Shown here: positions 10,270 through 19,701 of the stretch, in pieces
How the letters are laid out: each line of letters starts with the position of its first letter
Position numbering within the stretch: the stretch's first letter is position 1
Source of the DNA: Petrocella atlantisensis
Lineage (GTDB): Bacteria; Bacillota; Clostridia; Lachnospirales; Vallitaleaceae
Length of the DNA: 64,000 bases
Reading direction: 5' to 3'
NCBI RefSeq assembly: GCF_900538275.1
Contig: NZ_LR130778.1
Span: forward strand, 496,001 to 560,000
Program-made: the position numbers and the translations under genes
The notes under the pieces: generated by a model
Databases searched by the model: none
What the model saw: the letters and a program-made list of their open reading frames with translations, nothing else
Told to the model about the DNA's origin: nothing

Positions 10270-12401
10270 TTTTTCTCATCCTCACTTATCGGATGCATAT
10301 TCTGCAATATAATTTCGCCTTGGTCGTTGAGTACCAATGTCGCACTTTTCTTTTCTCCTGTTTGAGGCAATGTTAAATAATAAGGCTTGATTGCTTTGTC
10401 TTTTAAGAGTTGTTCCACAATAGAGGGCTCCAATGTCTTACCATATTTTTCTAATGTATTTTTCCATAGGGTCATTTTACAACCGTTGCGCCAATTGGAA
10501 CAATAGAAAGATTTGGAGTTTTCACTGATTTTACCATCTGGGCATAATGGACAATCTCCTAGTATCGGACCTTTGGGTGTGAAGATTTTTTTGCCTTTGC
10601 TTTTGTCTTGTTCAAAGACAACCTTTCCACTGGTTTTATTGGCTGAGCCTACTAAGTAAATGACAAATTTATGGATGCTGTTCATGAATTTATCCGGATC
10701 TAGTTCGCCTTTTGCAATCTTCGTTAGGCCCTTTTCCCATTTGCCTGTGGTAATGGGTGATTTAAGCTCTTCGGGCACAATCTCGATGAGTTTAATTCCT
10801 TTAGGTGTTGGGTATAGAGACTTGCCTTTTCTGGTAATATACTTGACTTGAATCAAGCGTTCAATAATGCCAGCCCGTGTTGCCGGTGTCCCGAATCCGG
10901 ACTCCTTTAGCTGTTCCTTAAGATCGTCCTCTTCTATGAACCGGCCTGCATTTTCCATAGCACTTAGAAGGGTGGCTTCATTGTAGTGTTTTGGTGGTGA
11001 TGTTTTCTTAATGAGAACTTCTGAACCGACCACATCCACTTCTTCTTTTTTCTTAAGATCCGGCAGTTCAACATCGTTGTTGTCTTTATCACTCTTATAT
11101 AAACTTTTCCATCCGTTTTGTGTGATGACTTTGCCTTTGGAAACAAAGCTGTCTTCAGCCACATGGATGATCATCTCTGTGGAATTAAACAAATGATCTT
11201 CATAAAAAACCGCTATAAAGCGCTTCACAATAAGATTGTATATTTTTTGTTGATCGGCGGATAGACTTTTTAGATTCGGTGTTACATTGGTAGGTATAAT
11301 GGCATGATGATCGGTGATCTTGGTGTTATCAATGATTCTTTTTGAAAATTTAATCTCTTTGGCTAATACAGGTGCTAAAGCCTTGTTATAAGGCTCTACG
11401 TTAATCTTGTGTAGGGTCTTTTTGACTTGATCTTTCATATCATCACTTAAGTACCGACTATCCGTTCTTGGATAGGTAATCATCTTACTACGTTCATACA
11501 GGCTTTGAGCAATGGTTAGAACCATCTGTGCGGTAAATCCGTAATACCGGTTACCATCGCGTTGTAACTCTGTCAAGTCATAGAGTAAGGGTGGTAACAA
11601 TTTGTTTTTCTTATGGGTGACTTTGGTGACAACGCCTTTTTCCCCCACGATTCTTTCTGCGATGGCTTCAGCTTGTTCTTTTTTTAGGATCTTGGTCTCA
11701 CTGACCTTATCTTCAAACCAGATGCCTTTGAATGGGCCATAATCAGCTTGCACCTCAAAGTAGTCCTGAGGTACAAAGTCCTCAATCTCCTTATAGCGAT
11801 TAACAATGAGTGCCAATGTGGGTGTTTGTACCCTTCCGATACTTAGAAGTACATCATTTTTGGTGGTATAGGCTCTTGTAGCGTTAATACCCACCAACCA
11901 GTCCGATTCTGACCTGCATTTTGCTGAATGGTACAAATGATCGTATGCTTTTCCGTCTTTTAGTTTGGCAAAGCCTTCTTTTATGGCTTCATCTGTCATA
12001 GAAGAAATCCATAATCTCTTAAATGGCTTTTGAGACTTAGTATAACTATAGATGTATCTGAAAATCAATTCTCCTTCACGTCCACTGTCTGTAGCACAAA
12101 TAAGTGCCGCCACATCATTTCTCTTCACCAGTTGTGTGATGATGCTTAATTGCTTGACGGTTTTATCATAGGGCTTGATTTGTATGGTTTCAGGTATGAT
12201 GGGTAGTGTCTGATATGCCCATTTTTTGTACTTTTCATGATAATCTTCCGGTTCGGCAAGGGTAATCAGATGACCAATGGCCCAGGTGATGATATAATCT
12301 TGTCCTTCTATAAACCCATCTCTTTTTGATGTACATCCAAGTACTTCGGCTATATCCCTTGCTACAGAAGGCTTTTCTGCTATGATCAGTTCTTTACCCA
12401 T
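10266..12401 (-). CDS. topB: DNA topoisomerase III (type IA)
   Basis: 711 aa. The N-terminal Toprim domain begins GKELIIAEKPSVARDIAEVLG and contains CATDSGREGELIFRYIY. The catalytic tyrosine lies in MITYPRTDSRYLS. The C-terminus has a single-strand-binding/zinc-type segment with CPLC and FYCSNWRNGC. It relaxes or decatenates negatively supercoiled DNA. It lies upstream of and overlaps the methyltransferase gene, a pairing with no obvious functional link. The length matches Firmicute TopB. Confidence 0.95.
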   Translation of the reverse strand: MGKELIIAEKPSVARDIAEVLGCTSKRDGFIEGQDYIITWAIGHLITLAEPEDYHEKYKKWAYQTLPIIPETIQIKPYDKTVKQLSIITQLVKRNDVAALICATDSGREGELIFRYIYSYTKSQKPFKRLWISSMTDEAIKEGFAKLKDGKAYDHLYHSAKCRSESDWLVGINATRAYTTKNDVLLSIGRVQTPTLALIVNRYKEIEDFVPQDYFEVQADYGPFKGIWFEDKVSETKILKKEQAEAIAERIVGEKGVVTKVTHKKNKLLPPLLYDLTELQRDGNRYYGFTAQMVLTIAQSLYERSKMITYPRTDSRYLSDDMKDQVKKTLHKINVEPYNKALAPVLAKEIKFSKRIIDNTKITDHHAIIPTNVTPNLKSLSADQQKIYNLIVKRFIAVFYEDHLFNSTEMIIHVAEDSFVSKGKVITQNGWKSLYKSDKDNNDVELPDLKKKEEVDVVGSEVLIKKTSPPKHYNEATLLSAMENAGRFIEEDDLKEQLKESGFGTPATRAGIIERLIQVKYITRKGKSLYPTPKGIKLIEIVPEELKSPITTGKWEKGLTKIAKGELDPDKFMNSIHKFVIYLVGSANKTSGKVVFEQDKSKGKKIFTPKGPILGDCPLCPDGKISENSKSFYCSNWRNGCKMTLWKNTLEKYGKTLEPSIVEQLLKDKAIKPYYLTLPQTGEKKSATLVLNDQGEIILQNMHPISEDEKK

Positions 12402-12502
12402 ATTGTGTTCCTCATTTCAAACTTACTTTTTGCTCATTTCCACTTTACAGAATTATATCACAGCACAAGGGGTGGTACAAATAGAATGGCTTAAATCGGA
12501 AA

Positions 12503-12543
12503 ACAAAAAATAAATGCTAGGCTGTGATACGACCTAACATTTA
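12503..12543 (-). terminator. Terminator of arsC
   Basis: AAATGCTAGG (12513-12522) pairs with CCTAACATTT (12533-12542) with one mismatch. On the minus strand it is followed by ATTTTTTG. It is placed 40 bp after the arsC stop. Confidence 0.7.
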
Positions 12544-12582
12544 ATCTTTAAATTATTATTGCTTAACATCATTTACATACGC

Positions 12583-12978
12583 TTATAGGGTACCTTTTTC
12601 AATACGTTCTTTTAAATCCAATACCTTTTCCTTAATCATATCTCTTGTAGCTCTAAAACCTTCAATCGGTCCACCTGAAGGATCTTCAAGTCCCCAGTCT
12701 TCTCTATGACTACAAGGAAGGTATGGACATTCAACGCCACAGCCCATAGTTATAAGTATATCTATATCCGGAATGTCGGATAGGAGCTTAAGTTTATGGT
12801 CGCTCATATCAATGCCGATTTCTTCCATAACCGTTACTGCACCCGGTTTAACTTCATGGTAATGCTCCGTACCTGCAGAATAGGATTCAAAAATACCTTG
12901 ACCTATACTTTTTCCAAATCCTTCAGCCATCTGCGACCTACAGGAATTATGTATGCAAACAAACGCTACTTTTTTCAT
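12583..12978 (-). CDS. arsC: Thioredoxin-type arsenate reductase / low-molecular-weight phosphatase family
   Basis: 131 aa from ATG 12978, which has GGAG 8 bp upstream (the GTG at 12987 abuts the site and is unlikely). The P-loop is CIHNSCRS near the N-terminus. The resolving cysteines appear in CGVECPYLPC, and the catalytic Asp-Pro in LEDPSGG, which is the S. aureus ArsC pattern. It reduces arsenate to arsenite in the cytoplasm. It stands alone with no arsR, arsB or acr3 beside it, so it may be a housekeeping copy or depend on a distant exporter. Confidence 0.9.
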   Translation of the reverse strand: MKKVAFVCIHNSCRSQMAEGFGKSIGQGIFESYSAGTEHYHEVKPGAVTVMEEIGIDMSDHKLKLLSDIPDIDILITMGCGVECPYLPCSHREDWGLEDPSGGPIEGFRATRDMIKEKVLDLKERIEKGTL

Positions 12979-13139
12979 GATTTTCACTCCTTATGTATGT
13001 TACGCTATTAAGGTTCATAATTGTTTTCTAATAGACCCATCATAAACACTTTTAGCCTTCACGTCAACCTTTCAAATGAGATTTGACAATATTTTACATA
13101 CGTTTAACCTTACAACTGAAAAGTCAAAACTGAGCTTAA

Positions 13140-14429
13140 TTAGTTCTTTTTAGATTTTTTGTGCTCATACATATTATTATCCGCAACTTGTAGCACTTCT
13201 TCAAAATCTTTACCATCTGTGGGGTAGACACCCATTCCTATACTTGAGGCAATCCAAACGTCATGGTCTTTGATTCTGAATTCATCATGAAACATTTCCA
13301 ATATCCTATTACCGGCATTCTCAAGTACAGTTGCATCTTCTATCATCGGAAAAATAATTAAGAACTCATCCCCACCAATTCGAAAAACCGCTTCGTTGGT
13401 TCTGACGACCTTCCTTAAAATCCTAGCCGTTTCAATGAGCACTTCATCACCAATGCCATGACCATAAGTGTCATTAATATTCTTAAAATTATCTAAATCC
13501 AACAGCAGTAGCCCAACCAGAGCCTTTCTTCTTTCTGCTGCTGAAATGATAAGTTCTTGATAATCGTTCAAAAAATGTCGATTAAGCAGCCCCGTAAGAC
13601 TATCATGTATAGAGTTATGCTTGATTCTATAATTGGTTTTCAAAGAATAATAAGATAGGAAACCAACGATCATTGAAGCCAAAAGACTTGCTACACCCAC
13701 TATAATATGCGTGGCTCCAAAATGACTCCAACCTGTAATTGGAGTTACCTCCACTTTCCAATTCATCAACGAGGGACTAATGACAAAGACTAACGGATCC
13801 TTCATGGGATTTTCGTCATAACTATAAAAGGAATCTTCTTTGGCATTATATATCCGAATATTCAAAGATGTTTTTTCAGCAAGTGCATCTATCGCTTCAT
13901 AGATGCGTGCAGCTTCCAAGACAATGCTCACCTGTCCCCAGTAACCGGTGTCTTCTCTTACAACAGGCACTCTGACAACAAAGCCTTCGCCACCTTGTAC
14001 CAACTGCATGGGGCCTTGAAATGTTTTTTTCAATGTTTTTTTCGTTTCTAGAACCATTTGCTTCTGACTCTCAATGGTCGCAAGATCAACACCTAAGGTA
14101 CTTTCATTCCCCTCAAGTGGGTAATTGCTAACAATGGTGGTATCCATAATCGTACCAATATTACGAATATATACTTCTCGGTTTTCGACTAAAGACGATA
14201 GATAGTTAGGTGACTGACGCCAGTCGAGCCCGCACTCTGTTTTGAGGTAAGCTACATAGCCATTTAATAGATAAATATTGGTATAGATTCTATTTTCCAA
14301 CTCTGTTTGAAAAACCATATAGCTTTTAGTGGTTTCAAGTATCTCATCTTGTAGTCTCTGTTCATGATAATTCTGTATAATGGATACCAGTATTAAGAAA
14401 GCACTAAAGCCCACGATGCTTGAAATCAA
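13140..14429 (-). CDS. Membrane diguanylate cyclase with CHASE-like sensor (frameshift near the start)
   Basis: 429 visible residues. Order: transmembrane helix (1-18), extracytoplasmic sensor of about 210 residues resembling CHASE domains (NYLSSLVENREVYIRNIGTIMDTTIVSNYPL), second helix (about 230-252), and GGDEF domain with intact RIGGDEF and SIGMGVYP. It should make c-di-GMP. The only in-frame start is a TTG at 14429 with no ribosome site. A better start, ATG 14470 behind AAGGAAG, lies in another frame and stops after 14 codons. One extra A in the six-A run (14435-14440) would join them. It is therefore either a sequencing error, a real frameshift or a slippage site. Confidence 0.88.
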   Translation of the reverse strand: MISSIVGFSAFLILVSIIQNYHEQRLQDEILETTKSYMVFQTELENRIYTNIYLLNGYVAYLKTECGLDWRQSPNYLSSLVENREVYIRNIGTIMDTTIVSNYPLEGNESTLGVDLATIESQKQMVLETKKTLKKTFQGPMQLVQGGEGFVVRVPVVREDTGYWGQVSIVLEAARIYEAIDALAEKTSLNIRIYNAKEDSFYSYDENPMKDPLVFVISPSLMNWKVEVTPITGWSHFGATHIIVGVASLLASMIVGFLSYYSLKTNYRIKHNSIHDSLTGLLNRHFLNDYQELIISAAERRKALVGLLLLDLDNFKNINDTYGHGIGDEVLIETARILRKVVRTNEAVFRIGGDEFLIIFPMIEDATVLENAGNRILEMFHDEFRIKDHDVWIASSIGMGVYPTDGKDFEEVLQVADNNMYEHKKSKKN

Positions 14430-14597
14430 TATGGTTTTTTATTGGAGAATTCAGGAACCCACCGTCCCATAGGATCACTTCCTTGATATTAAAGAGGCTT
14501 ACTAAGTATGAATGTCATCTCTATTACGACTACTTATATTGTACCACGTTAGCACCATCACTGGAAAGCTTTATCCTGTTACATTAAAAAATTATTC

Positions 14598-15647
14598 CTA
14601 TTTTTGGGTGAGGCGATCTACATGGTCACCTCTTGACATATCCACTTCAAATCCGACAGATTGGATGCGTCTTTCAATACACCCTCTACAATGAGCCGCT
14701 TCATCACCTGTACAAATCTTACCATCATATAGCAGATACTTATCTCGCACATTGGTAGGTGATAAGTTCGGCATAACAACATTACCACCAGCTTGAAGAC
14801 CTCTCTCCCTACCTTTAGGATCCAATGAACCAAGAGCTGTTGTTGCCGGTAACAAGACCTTAGGTAACAACAGCCTTACAAGAGAAAGCATAATGCAAGT
14901 TGTCTCTAATGTGCCCGAATTAGCACCCGCTAAGGGTGTATCTTGTTGAGGAATAAATGGCCCAATACCTACCATATGTGGCTGTAGTTTTTTAAGGAAG
15001 AGTAAATCCTTAACATAATCTTCATTGCCTTGTCCCGGTAAGCCTACCATGAATCCTGCACCTACTTGAAAACCAATCTCTTTAAGATCTTGAAGACACC
15101 TTATACGTGCTTCATAGGACATATCCGGGTGTAGTTTCTCATATAGGGTCTTGGTATTGGTTTCGTGCCTCAGTAAATATCGGTCTGCCCCGGCATCTTT
15201 ATAGCGCCTATAGCTCTCTTTTGATTTTTCTCCTATGGAAAGTGTAATGGCGCAATCCGGATGGTTCGATTTGATTGCTTTAACCAGAGTGACAATATCT
15301 TCATCCGTATAGAATGGATCTTCGCCGCCTTGAAGAACAAAGGTTCTATAACCAAGTTCATGACCTTCTCTACAACATTTAAGTATTGTTTCTGTGTCCA
15401 GCCGATAACGATCAGCATTTTTGTTATCTCTTCTAATACCGCAATACATACAGTTACTTTTACAGTAGTTGGTGAATTCAATAAGCCCTCTCATAAATAC
15501 CTTGTTTCCATATACTGAAAGTCTTTTTTCATGAGCACGTAGATGAAGATAGGCAGTACTCTCTTCATCTACATTGTTCAGTAACCTCAATAATTCATCA
15601 CCAGTTGCTTCACTTGTATTATATATTTGATCAATAATATTTTTCAT
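14598..15647 (-). CDS. hydE: [FeFe]-hydrogenase maturation radical SAM protein HydE
   Basis: 349 aa of the biotin-synthase-like radical SAM family. The cluster motif C62-x3-C66-x2-C69 lies in the HydE-typical RGLIEFTNYCKSNCMYCGIRRDN; LQGGEDPFYT, VGIGPFIPQQDTPL and C-terminal cysteines (CRGC) also fit HydE. It builds part of the H-cluster dithiolate bridge. An AAAGGATGGCATA site precedes the ATG. hydF, hydG and the hydrogenase are not in the window. The neighbouring LUD gene is divergent. Confidence 0.93.
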   Translation of the reverse strand: MKNIIDQIYNTSEATGDELLRLLNNVDEESTAYLHLRAHEKRLSVYGNKVFMRGLIEFTNYCKSNCMYCGIRRDNKNADRYRLDTETILKCCREGHELGYRTFVLQGGEDPFYTDEDIVTLVKAIKSNHPDCAITLSIGEKSKESYRRYKDAGADRYLLRHETNTKTLYEKLHPDMSYEARIRCLQDLKEIGFQVGAGFMVGLPGQGNEDYVKDLLFLKKLQPHMVGIGPFIPQQDTPLAGANSGTLETTCIMLSLVRLLLPKVLLPATTALGSLDPKGRERGLQAGGNVVMPNLSPTNVRDKYLLYDGKICTGDEAAHCRGCIERRIQSVGFEVDMSRGDHVDRLTQK

Positions 15648-15769
15648 TATGCCATCCTTTCGTGAAAGCTTTCACAATATCATCTATCATACCACATTCC
15701 TATTAAAAATTATGTGAATTTATTGTGAATAATATTAGCTTAGCTTCTTAAATGTTCTTTTTCTTTGTG

Positions 15770-15798
15770 TTTACCTTATGTACATCTAAGGTTATAAT
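15770..15798 (+). promoter_or_regulatory. Sigma-A promoter of the LUD-domain gene
   Basis: TTTACC (15770-15775), a 17-bp spacer and a consensus TATAAT (15793-15798), 45 bp before the gene. Confidence 0.75.
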
Positions 15799-15842
15799 GT
15801 TTTATAACATGACTCTTTAATACTAATAGAAAGGATTTTATA

Positions 15843-16478
15843 ATGACACCTATCAAAAAGTTCTACAGGCAGCAAAGCAATACTATTATTCAAAACCTTG
15901 AAAGAAGAAATATGAAGGGTTACTATTGTGAAACCAAATCTGAAGCCATTGATCTTACTATGTCTTTAATGGAAGAAGGAAGCAAAGTGTCTTTTGGGGG
16001 CTCAATGACTTTAGAGGAACTGGGTCTTCTTGATAAAATCACACAAGGTTCTTATGAACTCCTTGACAGAAGACAAGCAACTTCACCTGAGGAAGTCCGT
16101 TCCATCTATTTAAAAGCCTTTGATAGCGATACATATCTTATGAGTTCTAATGCTCTATCCCTAGACGGTCACCTTGTCAATATCGATGGCAATGGGAATC
16201 GTGTTGCTGCTCTTATTTATGGTCCAAAACAGGTTATCGTTATTTGTGGTATGAATAAAGTGGCTACCGACTTAGATGAAGCCATAAGCCGTGTTAAGAA
16301 TTTTGCTGCACCACCAAACACCCAACGACTATCCAAAAATACACCTTGTTCAAAAACCGGATTCTGTCATGATTGTCAGGTGGATGACTGTATTTGTTCC
16401 AATATTGTTATAACCAGGCGTTCCGGCAAAGAAAACCGAATCAAAGTCATTCTAGTAGGTGAAATACTCGGATATTAA
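15843..16478 (+). CDS. LUD-domain protein (DUF162, lactate-utilisation LutC-like)
   Basis: 211 aa. The opening residues (TIIQNLERRNMKGYYCETKSEA), the GGSMTLEELGL loop and the C-terminal VICGMNKVATDLDEAISRVKN are the DUF162 pattern. Cysteines near the C-terminus (CSKTGFCHDCQVDDCICS) could hold metal. This stand-alone type is common in anaerobes and has no proven reaction; LutC in B. subtilis helps oxidise lactate. It is preceded by AAAGGATTTTATA and its own promoter, and ends in a palindromic terminator. No lutA or lutB is nearby. Confidence 0.85.
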   Translation: MTPIKKFYRQQSNTIIQNLERRNMKGYYCETKSEAIDLTMSLMEEGSKVSFGGSMTLEELGLLDKITQGSYELLDRRQATSPEEVRSIYLKAFDSDTYLMSSNALSLDGHLVNIDGNGNRVAALIYGPKQVIVICGMNKVATDLDEAISRVKNFAAPPNTQRLSKNTPCSKTGFCHDCQVDDCICSNIVITRRSGKENRIKVILVGEILGY

Positions 16479-16513
16479 ACAAACCCTCCTTAATATTAAG
16501 GAGGGTTTGTTTT
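16477..16513. terminator. Bidirectional terminator between LUD gene and GGDEF-like gene
   Basis: A perfect 36-nt palindrome centred at 16494/16495 (arm ACAAACCCTCCTTA) with T-runs readable on both strands. It overlaps the stop codons of both convergent genes. Confidence 0.9.
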
Positions 16514-17150
16514 ACATGGATGTGATTTTTTTATTGTCTTGAATACCTCTTAATATGCCGTATTCCAAACGTTTAAGCAGTAGTTCATAAGATTCCCACC
16601 GAATAAATTCTGTGACAGAAAAGACCTCACCAAGTTCTATATTATGTACTTTCCCAATGTCTTTGATTTGTTCTTCCAACTTTTTGATGACCAACATGGC
16701 ATCATCTTTCAACGTGTTAGGGAGCAAAATCAATAATTTATCCACTCTATATAACCCAACACAATCCGTTATTCTCAAACTGTCTTTAAGGGCCTTTTCA
16801 AATAAAGTCATCATGTTGTTCATAGTCGCATCCTCAGTTTGGTTATAATTAACATGTACCATACAAGTGGTTAAGTTTTGCTGATACCTATTGGCTCTAG
16901 AACATTCTCTATCCAATTGCATGAAAATAGATGCTTCTTCATCTTCAACAAGTAAGTCACTTAATAGCAAAGAATTGATTTTACCATACTGATCCTGGTA
17001 TTTTGATATAAATGCTTCAATTAATTTAACAATCCTATGATCGATTGGGTCAAGGTCATCTACTAAGCTAACCATCATTTCAAACAATCCCAAGTCTTCT
17101 TTAAACAAGTTTTTGTTCTTTACCAGTACACTCTTGATTGATTCATTCAT
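16512..17150 (-). CDS. Degenerate GGDEF-like protein
   Basis: 212 aa, soluble. Residues 1-75 are a helical N-terminus of unknown type. Residues 80-205 follow the GGDEF layout: LDRECSRANRYQQNLTTCMVHVN, SLRITDCVGLYRVDKLLILLPNT, then an alpha-helical stretch. The signature GGDEF position reads RVDKL, so catalysis is not expected. It may act as a c-di-GMP or nucleotide receptor or a partner for an active cyclase; this is inference. It is transcribed alone. Confidence 0.7.
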   Translation of the reverse strand: MNESIKSVLVKNKNLFKEDLGLFEMMVSLVDDLDPIDHRIVKLIEAFISKYQDQYGKINSLLLSDLLVEDEEASIFMQLDRECSRANRYQQNLTTCMVHVNYNQTEDATMNNMMTLFEKALKDSLRITDCVGLYRVDKLLILLPNTLKDDAMLVIKKLEEQIKDIGKVHNIELGEVFSVTEFIRWESYELLLKRLEYGILRGIQDNKKITSM

Positions 17151-17262
17151 TAAATCGCCCCCAAATCTGCTTGTCCTACACTTTTAATTATCTCACAATT
17201 ATCAAAAGTGTCAACCACTTCTATAACTTTGCCAAATGCATGTGGATGGACTTTATGCAATA

Positions 17263-17298
17263 AAACAAGGCTGTCTCGGTTATAAGACAGCCTTGTTT
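17263..17298 (-). terminator. Terminator of glyA
   Basis: AAACAAGGCTGTCT (17263-17276) pairs perfectly with AGACAGCCTTGTTT (17285-17298) around an 8-nt loop. On the minus strand it continues TATTG after a four-T run. It lies 44 bp beyond the glyA stop. Confidence 0.85.
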
Positions 17299-17341
17299 GT
17301 ATGTGATATTATGTATTCGTTATTGGTCTTGTTATTATCTT

Positions 17342-18574
17342 TTAGTATAATGGGTATTTGTCCACAAGTTCTTTGACCATAGCTACGATTTTATCTCTAT
17401 TGGTATCTATATCTTTTAATGTCAGTTCAATAATCTCAGCAATCACATCCATGTCTTTAGCTGTCATCCCTCTTGTAGTTACAGCTGGGGTTCCAAGACG
17501 TATGCCACTGGTTACAAAGGGGCTCTCAGGGTCATAAGGTATTGTATTCTTATTACAAGTTACACCGACTTCATCTAAAAGATGCTCTGCTACTTTGCCT
17601 GTCATTTTTATATTTTGTAGATCCACCAACATCAGATGATTATCCGTACCACCGGATACAATATCGAAGCCTCTTTTAATCAATGCTTCTGATAATGCTG
17701 CAGCATTTATAACCACTTGTTTCTGATAATTCTTAAACTCCTCTGTCATGACTTCTTTGAAGTTAACAGCTTTTGCAGCAATCACGTGCATTAATGGGCC
17801 ACCTTGTATACCAGGAAAAATTGCTTTATCTATGATTTTAGCATATTTTTCTTTACATAGAATCATACCACCTCTTGGACCCCTTAGTGTCTTATGGGTA
17901 GTTGTGGTAACAAAATCAGCATAAGGTACCGGATTTGGATGAAGCCCTGCTGCAACCAAACCTGCTATATGTGCCATATCCACCATAAGATAGGCATCAA
18001 CTGCATCTGCAACTTCTCTAAATTTGGCAAAATCAATGGTTCTCGCATAGGCACTTGCGCCTGCTATAATAAGCTTTGGCTTTTCTTCTAAGGCAATTGC
18101 CATTAAAGCTTCATAGTCAATAAAACCTTCCTTATTAACACCGTATGGAATGATTTTATAGTGTTTACCCGACATATTTACAGGACTTCCGTGCGTTAAG
18201 TGACCACCGTGGGATAGATTCATACCCATCACCTTGTCACCTGGATCCAACACGCCGAAGAAAACCGCCATATTAGCCTGAGCACCTGAATGTGGTTGAA
18301 CATTGGCATGCTCTGCTCCAAAAATCTCCTTAGCGCGACTGATGGCCAATTCTTCAGCCATATCAACAAATTGACATCCGCCATAATATCTTCTTCCCGG
18401 ATAACCTTCTGCATATTTATTCGTCAAAGGACTACCCATCGCTGCCATAACGGCCTTAGATACAAAATTCTCGGATGCAATTAACTCAATATTATTTCTT
18501 TGTCTGTTCAGCTCAAGTTCCATGGCCTCTGCCAATTGAGGATCAGCTTTTCTTACTTCATCAAATGAATACAT
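17342..18574 (-). CDS. glyA: Serine hydroxymethyltransferase
   Basis: 410 aa, the normal size. It interconverts serine and glycine while charging THF with a one-carbon unit. The PLP-lysine motif is [14 protein letters not shown] (about 220-233); [12 protein letters not shown] and [13 protein letters not shown] near the N-terminus are also diagnostic. The site AATGGAGGAATAATCAC precedes the ATG. It is a single gene with its own terminator. I looked for a glycine riboswitch in the 350 bp upstream and did not see one. Confidence 0.97.
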   Translation of the reverse strand: MYSFDEVRKADPQLAEAMELELNRQRNNIELIASENFVSKAVMAAMGSPLTNKYAEGYPGRRYYGGCQFVDMAEELAISRAKEIFGAEHANVQPHSGAQANMAVFFGVLDPGDKVMGMNLSHGGHLTHGSPVNMSGKHYKIIPYGVNKEGFIDYEALMAIALEEKPKLIIAGASAYARTIDFAKFREVADAVDAYLMVDMAHIAGLVAAGLHPNPVPYADFVTTTTHKTLRGPRGGMILCKEKYAKIIDKAIFPGIQGGPLMHVIAAKAVNFKEVMTEEFKNYQKQVVINAAALSEALIKRGFDIVSGGTDNHLMLVDLQNIKMTGKVAEHLLDEVGVTCNKNTIPYDPESPFVTSGIRLGTPAVTTRGMTAKDMDVIAEIIELTLKDIDTNRDKIVAMVKELVDKYPLY

Positions 18575-18924
18575 GTGATTATTCCTCCATTATTCGTGAA
18601 TGTACTTGGTTATCCTGATTGTCGTTCCATGACTTCTACCCATTATTTAGTGGTATTATATCATATGGTTTTCTAGAATGGAATCATGAAATCATAAAAA
18701 CATTGATCTTATGCAGAATTAAATTCTATTTTTGACATAGTGGACCCCTTCATAGTAAAATGATTGCAGACATTTTAATCCCTTAATAATCGTCAAGTGT
18801 CCAATCAAATAATGTTTATATGTTTATATGGTTATAGATTCAAAACTAAGTTTCACTAAATTCATATACAATATATATGAATAAATATTTATTTCTCATA
18901 GGTGGTTAGAATAGGAGGTGAAGG
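18575..18924. other. Divergent intergenic region between glyA and thrE-like genes
   Basis: 350 bp of AT-rich DNA that must hold the promoters of both divergent genes. A TATAAT for glyA is readable on the minus strand near 18655, but its -35 is weak. The plus-strand side contains the 45-nt element at 18825-18869 described separately. No riboswitch or small gene is recognisable. Confidence 0.5.
18825..18869 (+). repeat. 45-nt dispersed element, copy 1 (upstream of thrE-like gene)
   Basis: Starts TATATGGTTATAG and ends ACTAAATTCATATAC; 39 of 45 positions are identical to 37134-37178, upstream of yihY. Both copies are on the plus strand 55-64 bp before a start codon. It may be a shared operator or an old dispersed repeat. 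Confidence 0.65.
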
Positions 18925-19701
18925 ATGGATTCAAAAAAATTAATGAACTTTTCTCTGACAGTTGGAGAGGTCATGTTAAAAAATGGTGCCGAGACATACC
19001 GTGTTGAAGACACCATCAATCGTATCTTAAAAACATCTGATTACAAAGGCATCGAATCTTTTGTAACGCCAACAGGGATTTTTGCAACTTTAGAAGATGA
19101 AGACCGTGATCATATGACATATATACGGCGGGTTAATAATCGTGGCATTAACCTATATCGTATCGAACTTGCCAATGCCATTTCCAGAGATTATTGCAAT
19201 CAAACCATCACTTTAAAGGATGCACATGACGCTATTTTAAAGGCGGCTCATGAGCCTGCCTACAGTAGGAAATTCATAGTCGTTTCCATTGGACTTGCTT
19301 CCGGTTTGTTCGCTATCGTTCTTGGCGGTAGCCTTCAAGATGCTATAGCTACATCGGTCGCCGGACTAGCACTTGGACTGTTTCAAGTGACCATGCAGCA
19401 CTTTGGTGTCTCCAAATTCTTCATTGATATCATTGGTAGCTTTATGACTTCATGGGTAGCTTTATTTTTCCTCTATGCTCTAGGTTTTGGTGATAGCTTG
19501 GATCTTATTATTATCAGTTCTATTATGCCACTCGTTCCAGGTGTTGCTATTACCAATGCCGTTCGAGACACCATTCATGGCGATCTTGTCTCAGGTGCGT
19601 CAAGAATCTTGGATGCCTTCATAGTAGCAGCTTCTATCGCAGCAGGTGTTGGTATTGCTCTATCTATCTTCAATTCCATTTACGGAGGTATCGTCTTATG
19701 A
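18925..19701 (+). CDS. Threonine/serine exporter, N-terminal (DUF1212, ThrE-like) subunit
   Basis: 258 aa. A soluble N-terminal part (about 1-110, FSLTVGEVMLKNGAETYRVEDTINRIL) leads to five or so transmembrane helices. This is the ThrE large-half architecture (PF06738). Together with the next gene it makes a split exporter for threonine or serine. AGGAGGTGAAGG lies directly before the ATG. Its stop overlaps the next start (ATGA), so the halves are made together. Divergence from glyA, a serine-consuming enzyme, may be meaningful. Confidence 0.88.
   Translation: MDSKKLMNFSLTVGEVMLKNGAETYRVEDTINRILKTSDYKGIESFVTPTGIFATLEDEDRDHMTYIRRVNNRGINLYRIELANAISRDYCNQTITLKDAHDAILKAAHEPAYSRKFIVVSIGLASGLFAIVLGGSLQDAIATSVAGLALGLFQVTMQHFGVSKFFIDIIGSFMTSWVALFFLYALGFGDSLDLIIISSIMPLVPGVAITNAVRDTIHGDLVSGASRILDAFIVAASIAAGVGIALSIFNSIYGGIVL

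Noticed and set aside
10266-12401. S-box (SAM) riboswitch expected before the methionine gene
   Set aside because: The methyltransferase gene is directly coupled to topB, and no S-box core was found upstream of either.
12961-13139. Possible ars regulator or operator upstream of arsC
   Set aside because: No ArsR gene, and no clear inverted repeat near the arsC start.
18575-18924. Glycine riboswitch before glyA
   Set aside because: No tandem glycine-aptamer core is visible; only AT-rich sequence and the 45-nt element.
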